The notes under the pieces were generated by a model. It was given only the letters and a program-made list of their open reading frames with translations, was not told the DNA's origin and made no database searches. A DNA stretch of 64,000 nt from positions 35,302,411-35,366,410 of the forward strand of contig NC_041004.1 of NCBI RefSeq assembly GCF_004193775.1, read 5' to 3'. This DNA comes from Glycine soja. Taxonomy: Eukaryota > Streptophyta > Magnoliopsida > Fabales > Fabaceae. A program made the position numbers and the translations under genes. Shown here one piece after another: positions 27,001-36,441 of this stretch; within the stretch, counting starts at the first letter, position 1; each line of letters opens with the position of its first letter.

Positions 27001-30000
27001 TACAATTTTGGGTTTACTGTAAAAACAGAACGTATATATAAAAAAAATATTTGAAAACAACATCGGTTATTAACAAAAACCGATGTTAATATCATAACCA
27101 ACATTGGTTATAATAGAAAACCGATGTTAACGTTTGTATATTAACATCGGTTTTTTGTATATAACCGATGTCAGCGTTTGTATTTTAACATCGGTTATCT
27201 GTGGATAACCGATGTCAACTATTGTACATTAATATCGGTTAATTATAAATAACCGATGTGAATATTTGAATAGTAACATCGGTTATTTATAATTAACCGA
27301 TGTTATACACAAAGAACTACACCAAATAAGTGTAAGCATCATCAACATTGACATCGGTTTTCTAGAAAAACGGATGTTAAGGGCATACATTAACATCGGT
27401 TATTCTAGAAAACTGATGTTAAACTAACATATTAACATCGATTTTACTAGAAAACCGATGTCAACGTTCATCATGCCTACACTTTTTTTGCTGTTGTTCA
27501 TTGTGTTTAACATCGGGTATTTGGAGAATCGATGTTGTCATATGTATGTTAACATCGGTTCTCCAAAACCGATGTTAACATTCATACATTCAACATCGTC
27601 ACTTTCAACATCAGTTTTAGAACCGATGTAGAATGTTCTAAATAACCGATGTTGAAAGTATATTTTCTAGTAGTGAGATTTGCTATTTGCTTCCCGATAG
27701 CTAGACATGTGTTAGAGCAGTGTTCCAAATCTGACAGAGTTAACCATACCAGTTTGGGGAAAAAAAAGTACTCTTCATTAAGATTATCGGACTAAAATTA
27801 GTGAATTTTTAAAATTGAGAAACTAAATGTGTTTTTGTTTTAAAATATAGGAATCAAAATTATGGATAGTAAAAAATAGAGGGATTAAAATTATATTTTA
27901 ATCTTATATTTATTTTATCCTCATATATTCAATAATCAAGATGTAATATCAAATAATTAAAGTATATAACTAAATACTAGTAAAAGCAATATCAACATTT
28001 TTTTAATGTCAATCTAGCATCAACATTTTTGAATTGTTTTGATTACTATTTTCGGTTATTGTTGGGAAAAAATAACCAATATTATAAAAAGATAATGATT
28101 CAGGATAAAGTTCTTTAAAACATATAAAATAATTCCTGTTTTTTATTTTATCATGAGCAAATTAACTAGATTAATCTTGGTGATATTAATTTGATTTGCA
28201 TTATATAAAAAGAACAATTAAATAGATTGATATGAATTAGTTTTACTCCTAAACTCCCATGAAATAGACCATGTGCCTAGATTTACTTTATATTATAAAA
28301 TTGTTGATGTTTTAAAAATTATATTATTAAATGAATAGTTATCTAATTATATTAATAACTATTCTATTAAATGAAAATAATATAATTATAAAAGCATTAA
28401 TAATTTGATATGTACAGATAAAATGTTGAATAAATAGTCTAGCAAGAACACATAAAGAAATATAACTCAGTAAGTTAAATAAGATATGCGAGTATTATAA
28501 ATTTTTTGATATGGTATTTAATTTCTATGGATTAAAAAATCAAATAAAATTATTTTTAATTTAGTATTTATTGTTGCAAGCGTACGTTACGTTCACGTTG
28601 CACGTTCTTTTTATATTTTATTATTTTGGAAAATTTAGTTACTTTTGAATCTGGTCCATTTTCCATCTACTTTCAACCCATATCTTTGCAAATATATTTG
28701 CAACCACCTTCAGTAACAAATCACGTACCCATCCTTTATCTCACGTACTGATAACTTCCTATCTCACGTTCTGATAACAAGTTGAGTTCTATGATGGACA
28801 GACTCTATAAATAGAATGGGGTGCTCTCAGTTTTGTATCACCAAACCCAGTTCTCTATTAAAAAAAATTAAACCATCTATTCAGAGTGAGTAAAGGTCTG
28901 GAAGAACAAAACTGTCTTTCAGGTTCGTTTGTGCGCCGCTTCACGTTCAATTTGCAATGGCTAGAGGTACGCTCGTAATATTTTTAATTTCCGCTGTTTG
29001 ATCTGAATATGTCATTTAAATTGATTTGCATGTTTAGATCAGTATATGTATATTTTTACATTTGGTATCAGAGCACATTTGCATTATTAAGTATGTTTAT
29101 GCAAGGATTATTTTTGAATGTTAAGTGATTAATATAATTTTATTAAATTAGAGAATAGCCACAACATCTTTAATTGAGTAAAATTATATGCTAAATTTAT
29201 AATCACATTAGAAATATTAATTGTGATTAATCATATGTAATGTGATGAAATCTACCCACAGGAATTTTGTTATATTTGTTTGATTAATTAAGATAAAATA
29301 TTAAATTATATTTCTTAATTTACCCACAGGAATTAAGGAAAAGAACATGATTTAATAGTTTTATCATAAAGTTGCATGAGGAATCTAATTGAGTAGGACT
29401 TTAGCCCGTATGCAAGTTTTGTGTCACTAGATTCATATATTGAGACATGATTTGCATTAGCAAAACATGACATTTGTTTAGTCTCAAATTTTCTTAATGA
29501 GCATGTGTGTTTGTTTGCAGTTTCACAATCTATGAATATTTCTTGTGACCTTCCCATTTTGGAAGGTGATAATTATAAGGTTTGGAAGGAAAGAGTTCTC
29601 CTTCATTTGGGCTGGATGGATATTGACTATGTTATAAGGAAGGATGAGCCATCGACTATTACTGAAACTAGCAAACCTGATGTTGTTGATCTTTATGAAA
29701 AGTGGGAGAGATCTAATCGTCTCTCCGTTATGTTCATAAAAACCAACATATCCGCTAGTATCCAGGGTTCAGTTGACCAGCATGATAAGGTCAGAGATCT
29801 GTTGAAAGCCATTGATGAACAGTTTACGACCTCTGAGAAGTCGCTTGCTAGCACACTCATTATGCAATTCTCTTCCATTAAGCTTACTGGAACGAGAGGT
29901 ATGCGTGAACATATCATGCGCTTAAGGGACATAATGGCTCAGTTGAAAACCCTGGAAGTTACCACGTCTGAATCCTTCCTGGTACATTTCATTTTGTGCA

Positions 30001-33000
30001 CCCTACCTCAACAGTATACACCCTTCAAAATCTCCTACAACACACATAAGGATAAATGGTCTATTAATGAATTGATGACCATGTGTGTTCAAGAAGAGGA
30101 GAGATTGATAATGGAAGAGGGTGAGAAGGTAAATTTGGCTACTTCTACTTCTGGAAAGGATAGGAAGAAGTCTGTAGGCACCAATAAAGGAAGGATTCCG
30201 ACTCAACTAACAATTAAAAAGGAGTCAAAGTGTTTCTTCTATAAAAAGAAAGGACACATGAACAAGGACTGCCCCAAATTTAAAAGTTGGTTTGAGAAGA
30301 AAGGTACACCATTTACTTTCGTTTGTTATGAATCTAATATGATTAATGTGAATCATAATACATGGTGGATTGACTCTGGTTCTACAATCCATGTTTCTAA
30401 TACCTTGTAGGGTATGGAAAGCCTAAGGAAGCCAGTGGGAAGTGAGCAGTGCATCTACTCAGGGAGTAGGAAGAGCTCGCATGTAGAGGCCATTGGAACG
30501 TGCATCTTAGTTTTAAGTAGTGGCTTTAAATTACATTTGGAGAAAGTTTTTTATGTTCCTAGTTTCTATAAAAACTTAATTTCTGTTTCTAAACTTGCAC
30601 CTTTGGGATTTTATTTTAATTTTACAGACTTTGGTTTTAATTTACTAAATAAATCTGAAATTATTGGTTGTGGTCAATTGGTTGATGGTCTTTATTCGAT
30701 TGAATTGAAAAACGACGCTACTTCTATGCACGTTTCTGTTGGGTTAAAACGGTGTATTGTGAATGAAGAATCCTCTATGTTGTGGCACCGGAGATTAGGA
30801 CATATCTCTATTGAGAGAATCAAGTGATTAGTAAATGAAGAAGTACTTAGTACTTTGGATTTCACTGATTTTGAGACTTGTGTAGATTGCATTAAGGGTA
30901 AACAAACTAACAAGTCTAAAAAGGGTGCAAAGAGGAGTTCTAATTTATTAGAAATCATACATACAGACATATGTTGTCCAGACATGGATGCAAATAGTCT
31001 AAAATACTTCATAACCTTTATAGATGATTATTCACGATATATGTATCTCTACTTACTTCATTCTAAGAATGAAGCTTTAGATGCTTTTAAAGTTTTTAAG
31101 GCTGAAGTTGAGAAACAATGTGGAAAACAAATTAAGATCGTGAGATCAGATAGAGGTGGGGAGTACTATGGTAGATACACAGAGGATGGACAAGCACCAG
31201 CTTCATTTGCGAAATTTCTTCAAGAACATGAGATTGTTGCCCAATACACTATGCCTGGTTCTCCGGATCAGAATGGTGTGGTAGAACGAAGAAATCGAAC
31301 CTTATTAGACATGGTAAGAAGCATGAGGAGTAATGTAAAGCTTCCTCAATTTTTGTGGATTGATGCTCTTAAGACGACTGCATATATATTAAACCGAGTT
31401 CCAACCAAGGCTGTCTCAAAGACACCTTTTGAGTTATTCAAGGGTTGGAAACCAAGTTTGCGACATATACACGTTTGGGATGCCCGTCTGAAGTAAGAAT
31501 TTAGAATCCACAAGAGAAGAAACTAGACCCTAAGACTATTACTGGGTATTTCATTGGATATGCTGAAAGGTCTAAAGGGTATAAGTTCTATTGTCCATCC
31601 CACAACACTAGGATTGTGGAATCAAGGAATGCAAAGTTTCTTGAAAATGACTTGATCAGTGGGAGTGATCAATTTCAGAACATTTCTTATGAAAGGGATC
31701 ACTATGAAGTTGAACCTTCTGGGACAAGTAATAGGTTGGTAGTCATTCCCACCCCTCAAGTTAAAATGGGTGTTAGACAACCAGTGATTGAAGTTCCACA
31801 AGCTGTTGAAAGTGATCATGTAGATCAAGTTGTTTGTGAGGAACAACATGATGATATTGAACAAACTGGTAAAGAACCAGTTGAACAAGTTCCTCAGCAA
31901 GATGACCAAACAACATTAAGAAGATCTACTGGAGTAAAAAAGACAGCAATTCCTAGTGATTATGTAGTGTACCTACAAGAATCAGACTACAACATTGGAG
32001 CCGAAAATGATCCTGAGACGTTTTCACAAGCCATGAGTTCTAAGGAATCAAATTTGTGGTATAATGCTATGAGAGATGAGATGGATTCTATGGCATCTAA
32101 CCAAGTTTGGGATCTCGTTGAAATGCCTGTTGGTGTAAAAGCCATCGGATGTAGATGGGTCTTCAAAACAAAGAAAGACTCAGAAGGCAACATTGAGAGA
32201 CATAAGGCAAGACTTGTTGCTAAAGGATTCACTCAAAGAGAAGGAATCGATTACAGAGAGACCTTTTCCCCTGTATCTAAGAAAGACTCTCTTCGAGTAA
32301 TTCTGGCATTAGTAGCTCATTTTGATCTTGAGCTGCATCAAATGAATGTGAAAACGGCGTTCCTGAATGGTGATCTAGAAGACGAGGTTTACATGAAACA
32401 ACTTGAGGGATTCTTATCTAGTGTTGGTGAGCACTTAGTCTGCAAGCTTAATAAGTCCATCTATGGATTGAAACAAGCCTCCCGTTAGTGGTATTTAAAA
32501 TTTCATGAGGTCATTTCTTCATTTAGCTTTGAAGAGAATGTCATCGATCACTGTATATACCAGAAGGTTAGTGGGAGTAAGATTTGTTTCCTTGTATTAT
32601 ACGTAGATGATATTCTGCTTGCGACTAATGATAAGGGTATGCTATATGAGGTGAAACAATTTCTCTCAAAGAACCTTGATATGAAGGATATGGGAGAGGC
32701 ATCTTATGTCATAGGCATAAAGATCCATAGAGAAAGATCTCGAGGCATTTTAGGCTTGTCTCAAGAAACCTATATCAACAAAGTTTTAGAGAGATTTAAT
32801 ATGAGAGATTGTTCACCAAGTGTAGCTCCCATTGTGAAGGGTGACAAACTTGCTTTGAGTCAATGCCCCAAAAATGATTTTGAGCGGGAACACATGAAAA
32901 ATATTCCATATGCTTCAGCAGTTGGAAGCCTTATGTATGCTCAGGTTTGCACTAGACCTGATATTGCATTCGCTGTTGGAGTCTTGGGAAGATATCAAAG

Positions 33001-34677
33001 TAATCCAGGTATTGACCACTGGAAAGCTGCAAAGAAAGTGATGAGATACCTTCAAGGAACAAAGGATTACATGCTCATGTACAGACAAACTGATTGTCTG
33101 GAAGTGATTGGCTACTCCGACTCAGACTTTGCTGGTTGCGTTGATTCACGAAGATCAACATCTGGTTATATTTTTATGTTAGCTAGTGGAGCTGTATCTT
33201 GGAGAAGTGCCAAGCAAACCTTAACTGCTACTTCCACTATGGAGGCTGAGTTCGTTTCTTGTTTTGAGGCTACCACGCATGGTGTATGGTTGAAGAGTTT
33301 CATATCTGGCCTTAGAGTTGTGGACTCTATTGCTAGGCCATTAAAGTTGTATTGTGACAACTTTGTTCCGGTGTTTATGGCTAAAAATAACAAAAGTGGA
33401 AGTCAAAGTATGCACATCGACATCAAGTACTTAGCCATAAGAGAACGTGTTAAAGAAAAGAAAGTGGTCATTGAACACGTCAACACTGAGTTGATGATTG
33501 CTGATCCTTTAACTAAAGGCATGCCACCAAAGAATTTTAAGGATCATGTAGTACGAATAGGACTTGGTTCCATGATGTAATTTCATTGTACGCACATTTG
33601 TTATTTTCAATGAAACTCTTATTCAGTTAGATATTTTCTCATATGGTTTTGTGCACATATTTATTTATTTTGAGAAAAACCATTCGGTTTAGATATAAAA
33701 TAAACATATGGTTTATTCATTAAGTTGAGAGCTAGTGTTGAGAGACTTGATATATTGTGGTACATGAAAGATACTACTCATCATCAGAGGACCTATCGCC
33801 ATGACTCATATATTATGTTTCTTGTTATGGTTGATGTTGGGTTAAATGGACCAAGTGGGAGAATGTTGGAAGCGCACGTTACGTTCATGTTGCACATTCT
33901 TTTTATATTTTATTATTTTAGAAAATTTAGTTATTTTTGAATCTGATCCATTTTCCTTACACATTCAACCCATATCTTTGCAAATATATTTGCAACCACC
34001 TTCAGTAACAAATCACGTACTCATCCTTTATCTCACGTACTGATAACTTCTTATTTCACGTTCTGATAACAAGTTGAGTTCTGTGATGGACAGACTCTAT
34101 AAATAGGATGGGGTGCTCTCAATTTTGTATCATCAAACTCACTTCTCTATTCAGAAAAATTACACCATCTATTCAGAGTAAGGGTCTGAAAGAACAAAAC
34201 TGTCTTTCAGGTTCGTGTGTGTGTCATTTCGCGTTCAATTCGCAATGGCTGGAGATACGCTCGTAATATTTTTAATTTACGATGTTTGATCTGAATATGT
34301 CATTTAAATTGATTTGCATATTTAGATCAGTATATATATATTTTTACATTTATAACTTATTATTTTCATTTAATAGATAAATAACAAGAAAATGTACTAA
34401 TACGAATATTTAGTACTTACCAAAGGAGGAACAAAAAACATAGCTCCTGCAATTTGTGCAGGCCAATGACCATCACTAGTCTGTAATGCACATAGATAAT
34501 GTGCGGCCCTTGTCATCGTGGCTGTGACTTTTTCGTATGTAATTTCCTCTCCATCTTCTATCTTCACACTAGATATTGTTTCTTTGAAGTTATTTTCTCT
34601 CAGAATCTACACGAGGCAGGAAACATTAATCAGTGGAAAAAAAGTTATAAAAATGAGAAAAATAATAGCACAATGCA

Positions 34678-34723
<46 letters not shown>

Positions 34724-35503
34724 TTAATCGTAAATATTAATCATATTTAATTTTACAATTGACCTTTATTATTTTATGGTTCATAATAAAAAGATTATAC
34801 ATGATTATAAAGTTACATTTTAAATTATGAAAAACTTTATGAACTTGATTTATTTAACAAAAATTCTCCATAATTAAGAGTTGAATTGTTATTGAATAAT
34901 AATACAAACACGATTATTTATTTCTTAAAAAGTAAATGCCTCTCCTTGTGTATGAGCATATATTATTTATTATTAAATATGATGTTTATGACAATAATTT
35001 TTTTTCTAATCTCCTGGTTTAAATAAAAAAAGAAAGTCTGACTTAAATTTATCTGAAAGATAAATAAAATATGACAAAATAATTATTCTCATCTAGGATC
35101 GAATTCAGATAATTATTATCCAAATATTTTAACTTTAATTCTAACATATTAATAATTTGTATCCAATTGGTTGATTAAGCTTCTTGTTGTTTCGGATACG
35201 TATATATATGGTTTGATGCAAGTATGTCACAATCCTTACTCAAAAAGGAAAAAGAAAGTCTGATGTAAATTAAATGCAAACTTCAAATAAAGTGATTAGT
35301 ACCTGAAAGCGCCAAAGGAGGTCACCACAGGCCTTGAACTTGAAACGGTTGTTATAGAAATTTTGACGAGCTGCTTCAACTTGAGCTCGTTCCTCTGGAG
35401 TTCCTGCCTCAGGATCAAATTCCCATGTCTGTCTTCCTACAAAATTGTTTGTGCTGAAAATGTATGGATCTTTTCCACCATCTGCTATCTTCAGCCTCCA
35501 CAT
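2574..35503 (-). CDS. Oxidosqualene cyclase, beta-amyrin synthase type (16 exons)
   Basis: Membrane-associated cyclase expected to fold 2,3-oxidosqualene into a pentacyclic triterpene. Exons (minus): 35303-35503, 34421-34606, 9024-9113, 8668-8865, 8498-8582, 8220-8386, 7932-8123, 7695-7808, 7502-7621, 7027-7149, 6839-6937, 5063-5119, 4584-4952, 4400-4480, 4165-4248, 2574-2696. All have GT-AG borders and matching phases. They total 762 residues, the normal family length, starting [10 protein letters not shown]. The DCTAE acid motif puts the catalytic Asp at 485; Phe474, Trp534, Trp612, Phe728 and Tyr736 fall where the Euphorbia beta-amyrin synthase numbering puts them. The product motif reads IWCYCR (residues 256-261) rather than MWCYCR; Trp257 argues against lupeol synthase. 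Position 729, usually Met, is Asn. Intron 2 is about 25.3 kb and holds a CACTA and a Copia element. The frame is intact; product and expression are unproven. Confidence 0.93.
3898..3958. repeat. (TA)n microsatellite in the last intron of the cyclase gene
   Basis: About 30 uninterrupted TA units lie in the intron between the last two exons. They form a perfect dinucleotide run and are likely length-polymorphic. Confidence 0.95.
9466..9770. repeat. Left subterminal repeat array of the CACTA element
   Basis: About seven units of the form TTAACATCGGTT, a short spacer, then AACCGATGTTAA. Each is an inverted repeat with an A/T spacer of 4-10 bases. By analogy with En/Spm these would be binding sites for the element's own accessory protein. 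Several units have TTGG for TCGG, consistent with decay of a methylated C. Confidence 0.85.
9802..9908. repeat. Three tandem copies of a ~36-bp unit in the CACTA leader
   Basis: Copies start near 9802, 9837 and 9872 with GCGCTTGAACCCTAT followed by a TTC-rich tract. They lie just inside the subterminal array, where the 5' untranslated leader would start. From here to 10390, 11560-12170 and 15930-16430 the sequence looks like the element's leader and introns (for example a GGTGAGTTT donor near 11850), cut up by LINE insertions. Confidence 0.7.
10400..11545 (-). pseudogene. LINE (L1-type) copy, internally deleted
   Basis: The open frame 10553-11539 (328 aa) starts with the N-terminus of an AP-endonuclease domain: the RGLG motif near residue 9 and IQETK near residue 34 are visible. 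After about residue 58 it jumps straight to the C-terminal region: zinc-binding reverse-transcriptase tail with [19 protein letters not shown] and CPLC...HLFFNC. The whole reverse transcriptase core is missing, so it is a deletion product, not a working gene. The 3' end lies at the low coordinate. It carries the AGTAC...GTACT palindrome (10446-10460) shared by the other copies. Confidence 0.8.
12170..12832 (-). pseudogene. Two short LINE 3' fragments, nested
   Basis: Two poly(T) tracts (about 12170-12178 and 12243-12253) mark the poly(A) tails of minus-strand LINE copies. The first is only a tail with palindrome 12211-12225. The second has its palindrome at 12288-12304 and continues into a frame (12412-12873) with [17 protein letters not shown] and QWW, the region following the reverse transcriptase, then a deletion after LSWRR. 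Its first residues are encoded by the tail of the next LINE copy, so the predicted start is an artefact. Confidence 0.75.
12833..15180 (-). pseudogene. LINE reverse transcriptase copy, frameshifted and deleted
   Basis: This starts at a poly(T) tail (12833-12845). Minus-strand frames in order are 14661-15116 (start of the reverse transcriptase region, with [10 protein letters not shown]), 14088-14507 ([37 protein letters not shown] and the catalytic LQYADDT), 13454-14125 and 12999-13457 (C-terminal zinc region with [15 protein letters not shown]). Just after YADDT the sequence jumps to GGLGIKD, so the thumb region is deleted, and adjacent frames overlap through frameshifts. The copy cannot encode an active enzyme. 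Confidence 0.85.
15181..15960 (-). pseudogene. Second LINE fragment joined to the previous copy
   Basis: The frame 15702-15926 repeats the start of the reverse transcriptase region ([20 protein letters not shown]). Frame 15221-15736 then gives the post-YADD part: [29 protein letters not shown] and [11 protein letters not shown]. It runs into QDRPLGDD, also present at the start of the neighbouring copy, which suggests a recombination or template-switch joint there. The YADD segment is missing. Confidence 0.75.
16432..17745 (-). pseudogene. LINE copies with two poly(A) tails; C-terminal zinc region
   Basis: A first poly(T) tract at 16432-16441 with palindrome 16476-16490 is a short 3' fragment. 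It is followed at 16557-16566 by the tail of a longer copy (palindrome 16603-16617). The longer copy has an open frame at 16685-17581 (298 aa) with [20 protein letters not shown] and [18 protein letters not shown], the C-terminal domain of plant L1 ORF2. No reverse transcriptase core precedes it, so it is 5'-truncated. Confidence 0.8.
17745..18125 (-). pseudogene. LINE reverse transcriptase fragment split by a (CA)n expansion
   Basis: On the minus strand the conserved [20 protein letters not shown] motif (about 18045-18113) leads directly into a (TG)n tract, and after it come the C-terminal residues [15 protein letters not shown] (about 17735-17780). The repeat therefore sits where most of the reverse transcriptase should be. 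Long Cys-Val and His-Thr frames here are translations of the microsatellite, not proteins. Confidence 0.7.
17857..18034. repeat. Compound (CA)n / CAGAAACA / CAGCCATA microsatellite
   Basis: About 180 bp of CA dinucleotides are interrupted at irregular intervals by GAAA and GCCAT. A second shorter CA tract follows at about 18145-18162. The interruptions recur as larger units (CAGCCATACACACACA twice), so the tract grew by both slippage and segmental duplication. Confidence 0.9.
18743..21940 (+). pseudogene. CACTA transposase (TNP2/TNPD type), two nonsense codons
   Basis: Would catalyse cut-and-paste transposition in the nucleus. One frame runs through, interrupted by TAG at 19328 and TAA at 21206. 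Part 1 (195 aa) is the transposase-associated zinc domain (CPCINC, HLLCDGI, WIWHGE). Part 2 (616 aa) carries the TNP2 transposase family core, with [31 protein letters not shown] and the DVMHVEKNV motif, then the DUF4218-like region ([14 protein letters not shown]). Part 3 (21251-21940) is the DUF4216-like C-terminus ([20 protein letters not shown]). Residues on both sides of each stop continue the family alignment, so these are point nonsense changes, not introns. The ATG at 18743 (MDRSWMN) is the usual family start. Confidence 0.9.
22041..22983. repeat. Inverted duplication of a captured gene fragment (arms A/A')
   Basis: The sequence at about 22041-22500 is the reverse complement, roughly 85-90% by eye, of about 22530-22983, with a very short loop near 22515. 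Both arms encode the same protein stretch in opposite directions, including [20 protein letters not shown] and [10 protein letters not shown]. It is not CACTA coding sequence; I do not recognise the protein, which is lysine- and glutamate-rich. Transcribed, it would fold into a hairpin of about 450 bp. Confidence 0.85.
23002..23550. repeat. Second, younger inverted duplication (arms B/B')
   Basis: Positions 23002-23256 and about 23292-23550 are inverted copies, about 97-98% identical by eye over the coding part. They encode the end of the same unknown protein ([20 protein letters not shown] ... [11 protein letters not shown], then stop). Arm B continues directly from arm A', so A'-B is one gene segment flanked on each side by an inverted copy of its own nearest half. 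Confidence 0.85.
23808..26810 (+). pseudogene. CACTA second gene: plant En/Spm accessory protein with Ulp1-like peptidase domain
   Basis: Ten exons fit GT-AG rules: 23808-24137, 24226-24444, 24542-24805, 24887-25552, 25621-25860, 25944-26111, 26170-26286, 26368-26437, 26538-26633, 26715-26810. The start is proline/serine-rich; next comes a plant transposase-associated domain ([15 protein letters not shown]) and a coiled stretch ([19 protein letters not shown]). The end resembles a C48 (Ulp1/SUMO-protease) fold: catalytic His in [11 protein letters not shown], an Asn-rich [12 protein letters not shown], and Cys in TECGYYVM. Seven TAG codons interrupt it (24108, 24349, 24662, 24674, 25178, 25846, 26586), so it is dead. 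In this family the protease-like part is recurrent, but its job in transposition is not established. Confidence 0.85.
27058..27660. repeat. Right subterminal repeat array of the CACTA element
   Basis: About twelve units of AACATCGGTT, spacer, AACCGATGTT in 30-45-bp steps, more than on the left side. Several units carry single changes (CGATTT, CGGGTA, CTGATG). The array ends at the terminal repeat whose outer end is 27675. Confidence 0.88.
27679..28571. other. Remaining intron 2 sequence between the CACTA and Copia insertions
   Basis: AT-rich sequence without exons or recognisable element ends. Together with 9114-9435 and 34349-34420 it is what is left of the original intron 2, about 1.3 kb in total once both insertions are subtracted. 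Confidence 0.6.
28572..29060 (+). repeat. 5' LTR of the Copia element
   Basis: 489 bp with TATA-like CTATAAATAG near 28804. Compared with the 3' LTR it shows scattered substitutions and small indels, around 90-93% identity by eye, so the insertion is not recent. Confidence 0.92.
29505..33580 (+). pseudogene. Copia gag-pol, broken by stops and a frameshift
   Basis: Gag (29505-30410) ends with a damaged zinc knuckle, [14 protein letters not shown], where the second Cys is Tyr. The protease WIDSGST follows, with a TAG at 30408. The integrase has HRRLGH, CVDC and the acidic triad ([21 protein letters not shown]), with TGA at 30825. A one-base loss near 31481 shifts frame and a TAG at 31502 follows. 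The reverse transcriptase has [11 protein letters not shown] and LYVDDI, but NVKTAFLNG has Asn where the catalytic Asp is normal, and TAG at 32486 splits it. RNase H ([15 protein letters not shown]) runs to the stop at 33580. The copy cannot make an active polyprotein. Confidence 0.93.
33864..34348 (+). repeat. 3' LTR of the Copia element
   Basis: 485 bp, start TGTTGG and end TACA, then the target duplication TTTAT. It shares the TATA-like CTATAAATAG and the transcript-start region with the 5' LTR. Confidence 0.92.
34681..34722. repeat. (TAA)n microsatellite in intron 1 of the cyclase
   Basis: Fourteen perfect TAA units between exons 1 and 2. Poly-Asn and poly-Ile frames over it are artefacts. 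Confidence 0.95.
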
Positions 35504-36441
35504 TTTGTTGCTCTCTCTAAATTTATTTTAGGAAAAAAATATATGATCACCCCAAATAAATGTTGATTAACACCTAGAGAAAGAAATTATAAGTATGATA
35601 GTTGATATAATGTAGTAAGAGAAAGATATATTAAAAAAAAAAAAAAGAGGCGTTGATGGAATTTTCAAAATAAGGGTGTTAAAAAATATCATTGTTTTTT
35701 ATTTAAAAAAGAGGTGTTAATGAAATTTTTATCAAACTTATGATTTTTATTTAAAATTTATATTGATGAATCTGTACGTCCAATAATTTATATAATTTTA
35801 TGAAAGAATAAAAGGGGAATCATACTGTTGTGTTAATTATACCCACAATTATGTTGGGTGCGCGAAGTAATAGTCCTCTTGATAACATAAACCGTGAATT
35901 AGATTTTTTTTTCTTTTTATCAGCCCGCAAATTGGTTCGTACTTACGGTCGGTTGTTTCGAAATTCAAATTTGTTTGTATAGATTAGTTTTCTTTTCGTG
36001 GGAAAAAGTTTCACAATAACTAAAATTTTAATTTAAAAAATCACTTATAAAATTAAGTTATTTTATATTTTTATAGTAACTAAAAAAATATTATTATTGA
36101 AGTGTGATTGAAAAACTATATCAATGAACATATTTTAATAATTATTTATAATCTTTTATACTATTTGACTGTGTAATTTATAAGATAAAGAATATTAGCA
36201 GAATATTGATTTATATGATAGAATCTACTAATAAATTTAAATAGTGTACCAAAACGTAGTGCCTATGTATCCTTAGTGTAGCAATTCTTTGAAACATCCG
36301 AGTACCGCGTAGCCGTATCACTTATCGGAGCGTATTAGATAGTTAATTAACCCGAACATATAAATTCACATTCTAAATAAATATATTTCATGCGGACTGA
36401 AGAAATTAACCAACGTTTGTCAGAGTTTTGTATCGAGTATT
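35504..36441 (-). promoter_or_regulatory. Presumed proximal promoter and 5' leader of the cyclase
   Basis: This is the region directly upstream of the cyclase start codon (35503). It is AT-rich, has no ORF or transposon ends, and ends at the inverted repeat starting at 36442. I cannot point to one TATA box with confidence. The assignment rests only on position. Confidence 0.4.

Larger units (their letters stand above)
9436..27675 (+). mobile_element. Complete 18.2-kb CACTA (En/Spm) transposon in intron 2 of the cyclase
   Basis: The left terminus reads CATTACTAAAAAAACAGC; the right, read inward, CACTACTAGAAAATATAC. Both run into CTTTCWACATCG, so the terminal repeats match beyond the first bases. 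The 3-bp target duplication AGA is seen at 9433-9435 and 27676-27678, the size expected for CACTA elements. Subterminal arrays of palindromic AACATCGGTT units flank a leader, a LINE nest (about 10.4-18.1 kb), a TNP2-type transposase, an inverted-repeat cargo region and a second gene with a Ulp1-like peptidase domain. Both genes carry nonsense codons, so the copy is probably non-autonomous. It lies antisense to the host gene. Confidence 0.93.
28572..34348 (+). mobile_element. Copia LTR retrotransposon, complete but decayed
   Basis: LTRs at 28572-29060 and 33864-34348 start TGTTG and end TACA. The 5-bp target duplication TTTAT is present at 28567-28571 and 34349-34353. A primer site TGGTATCAGAGC follows the left LTR at 29063-29074, the usual initiator-tRNA-Met complement. 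A purine-rich GGGAGAA precedes the right LTR. The order gag, protease, integrase, reverse transcriptase, RNase H identifies the Copia superfamily. It inserted in intron 2 antisense to the cyclase gene. Confidence 0.95.

Noticed and set aside
9436..27675. CRISPR-like array suggested by the regularly spaced AACATCGGTT repeats
   Set aside because: The repeats are palindromic subterminal CACTA units with short variable loops in a plant genome; no cas genes.
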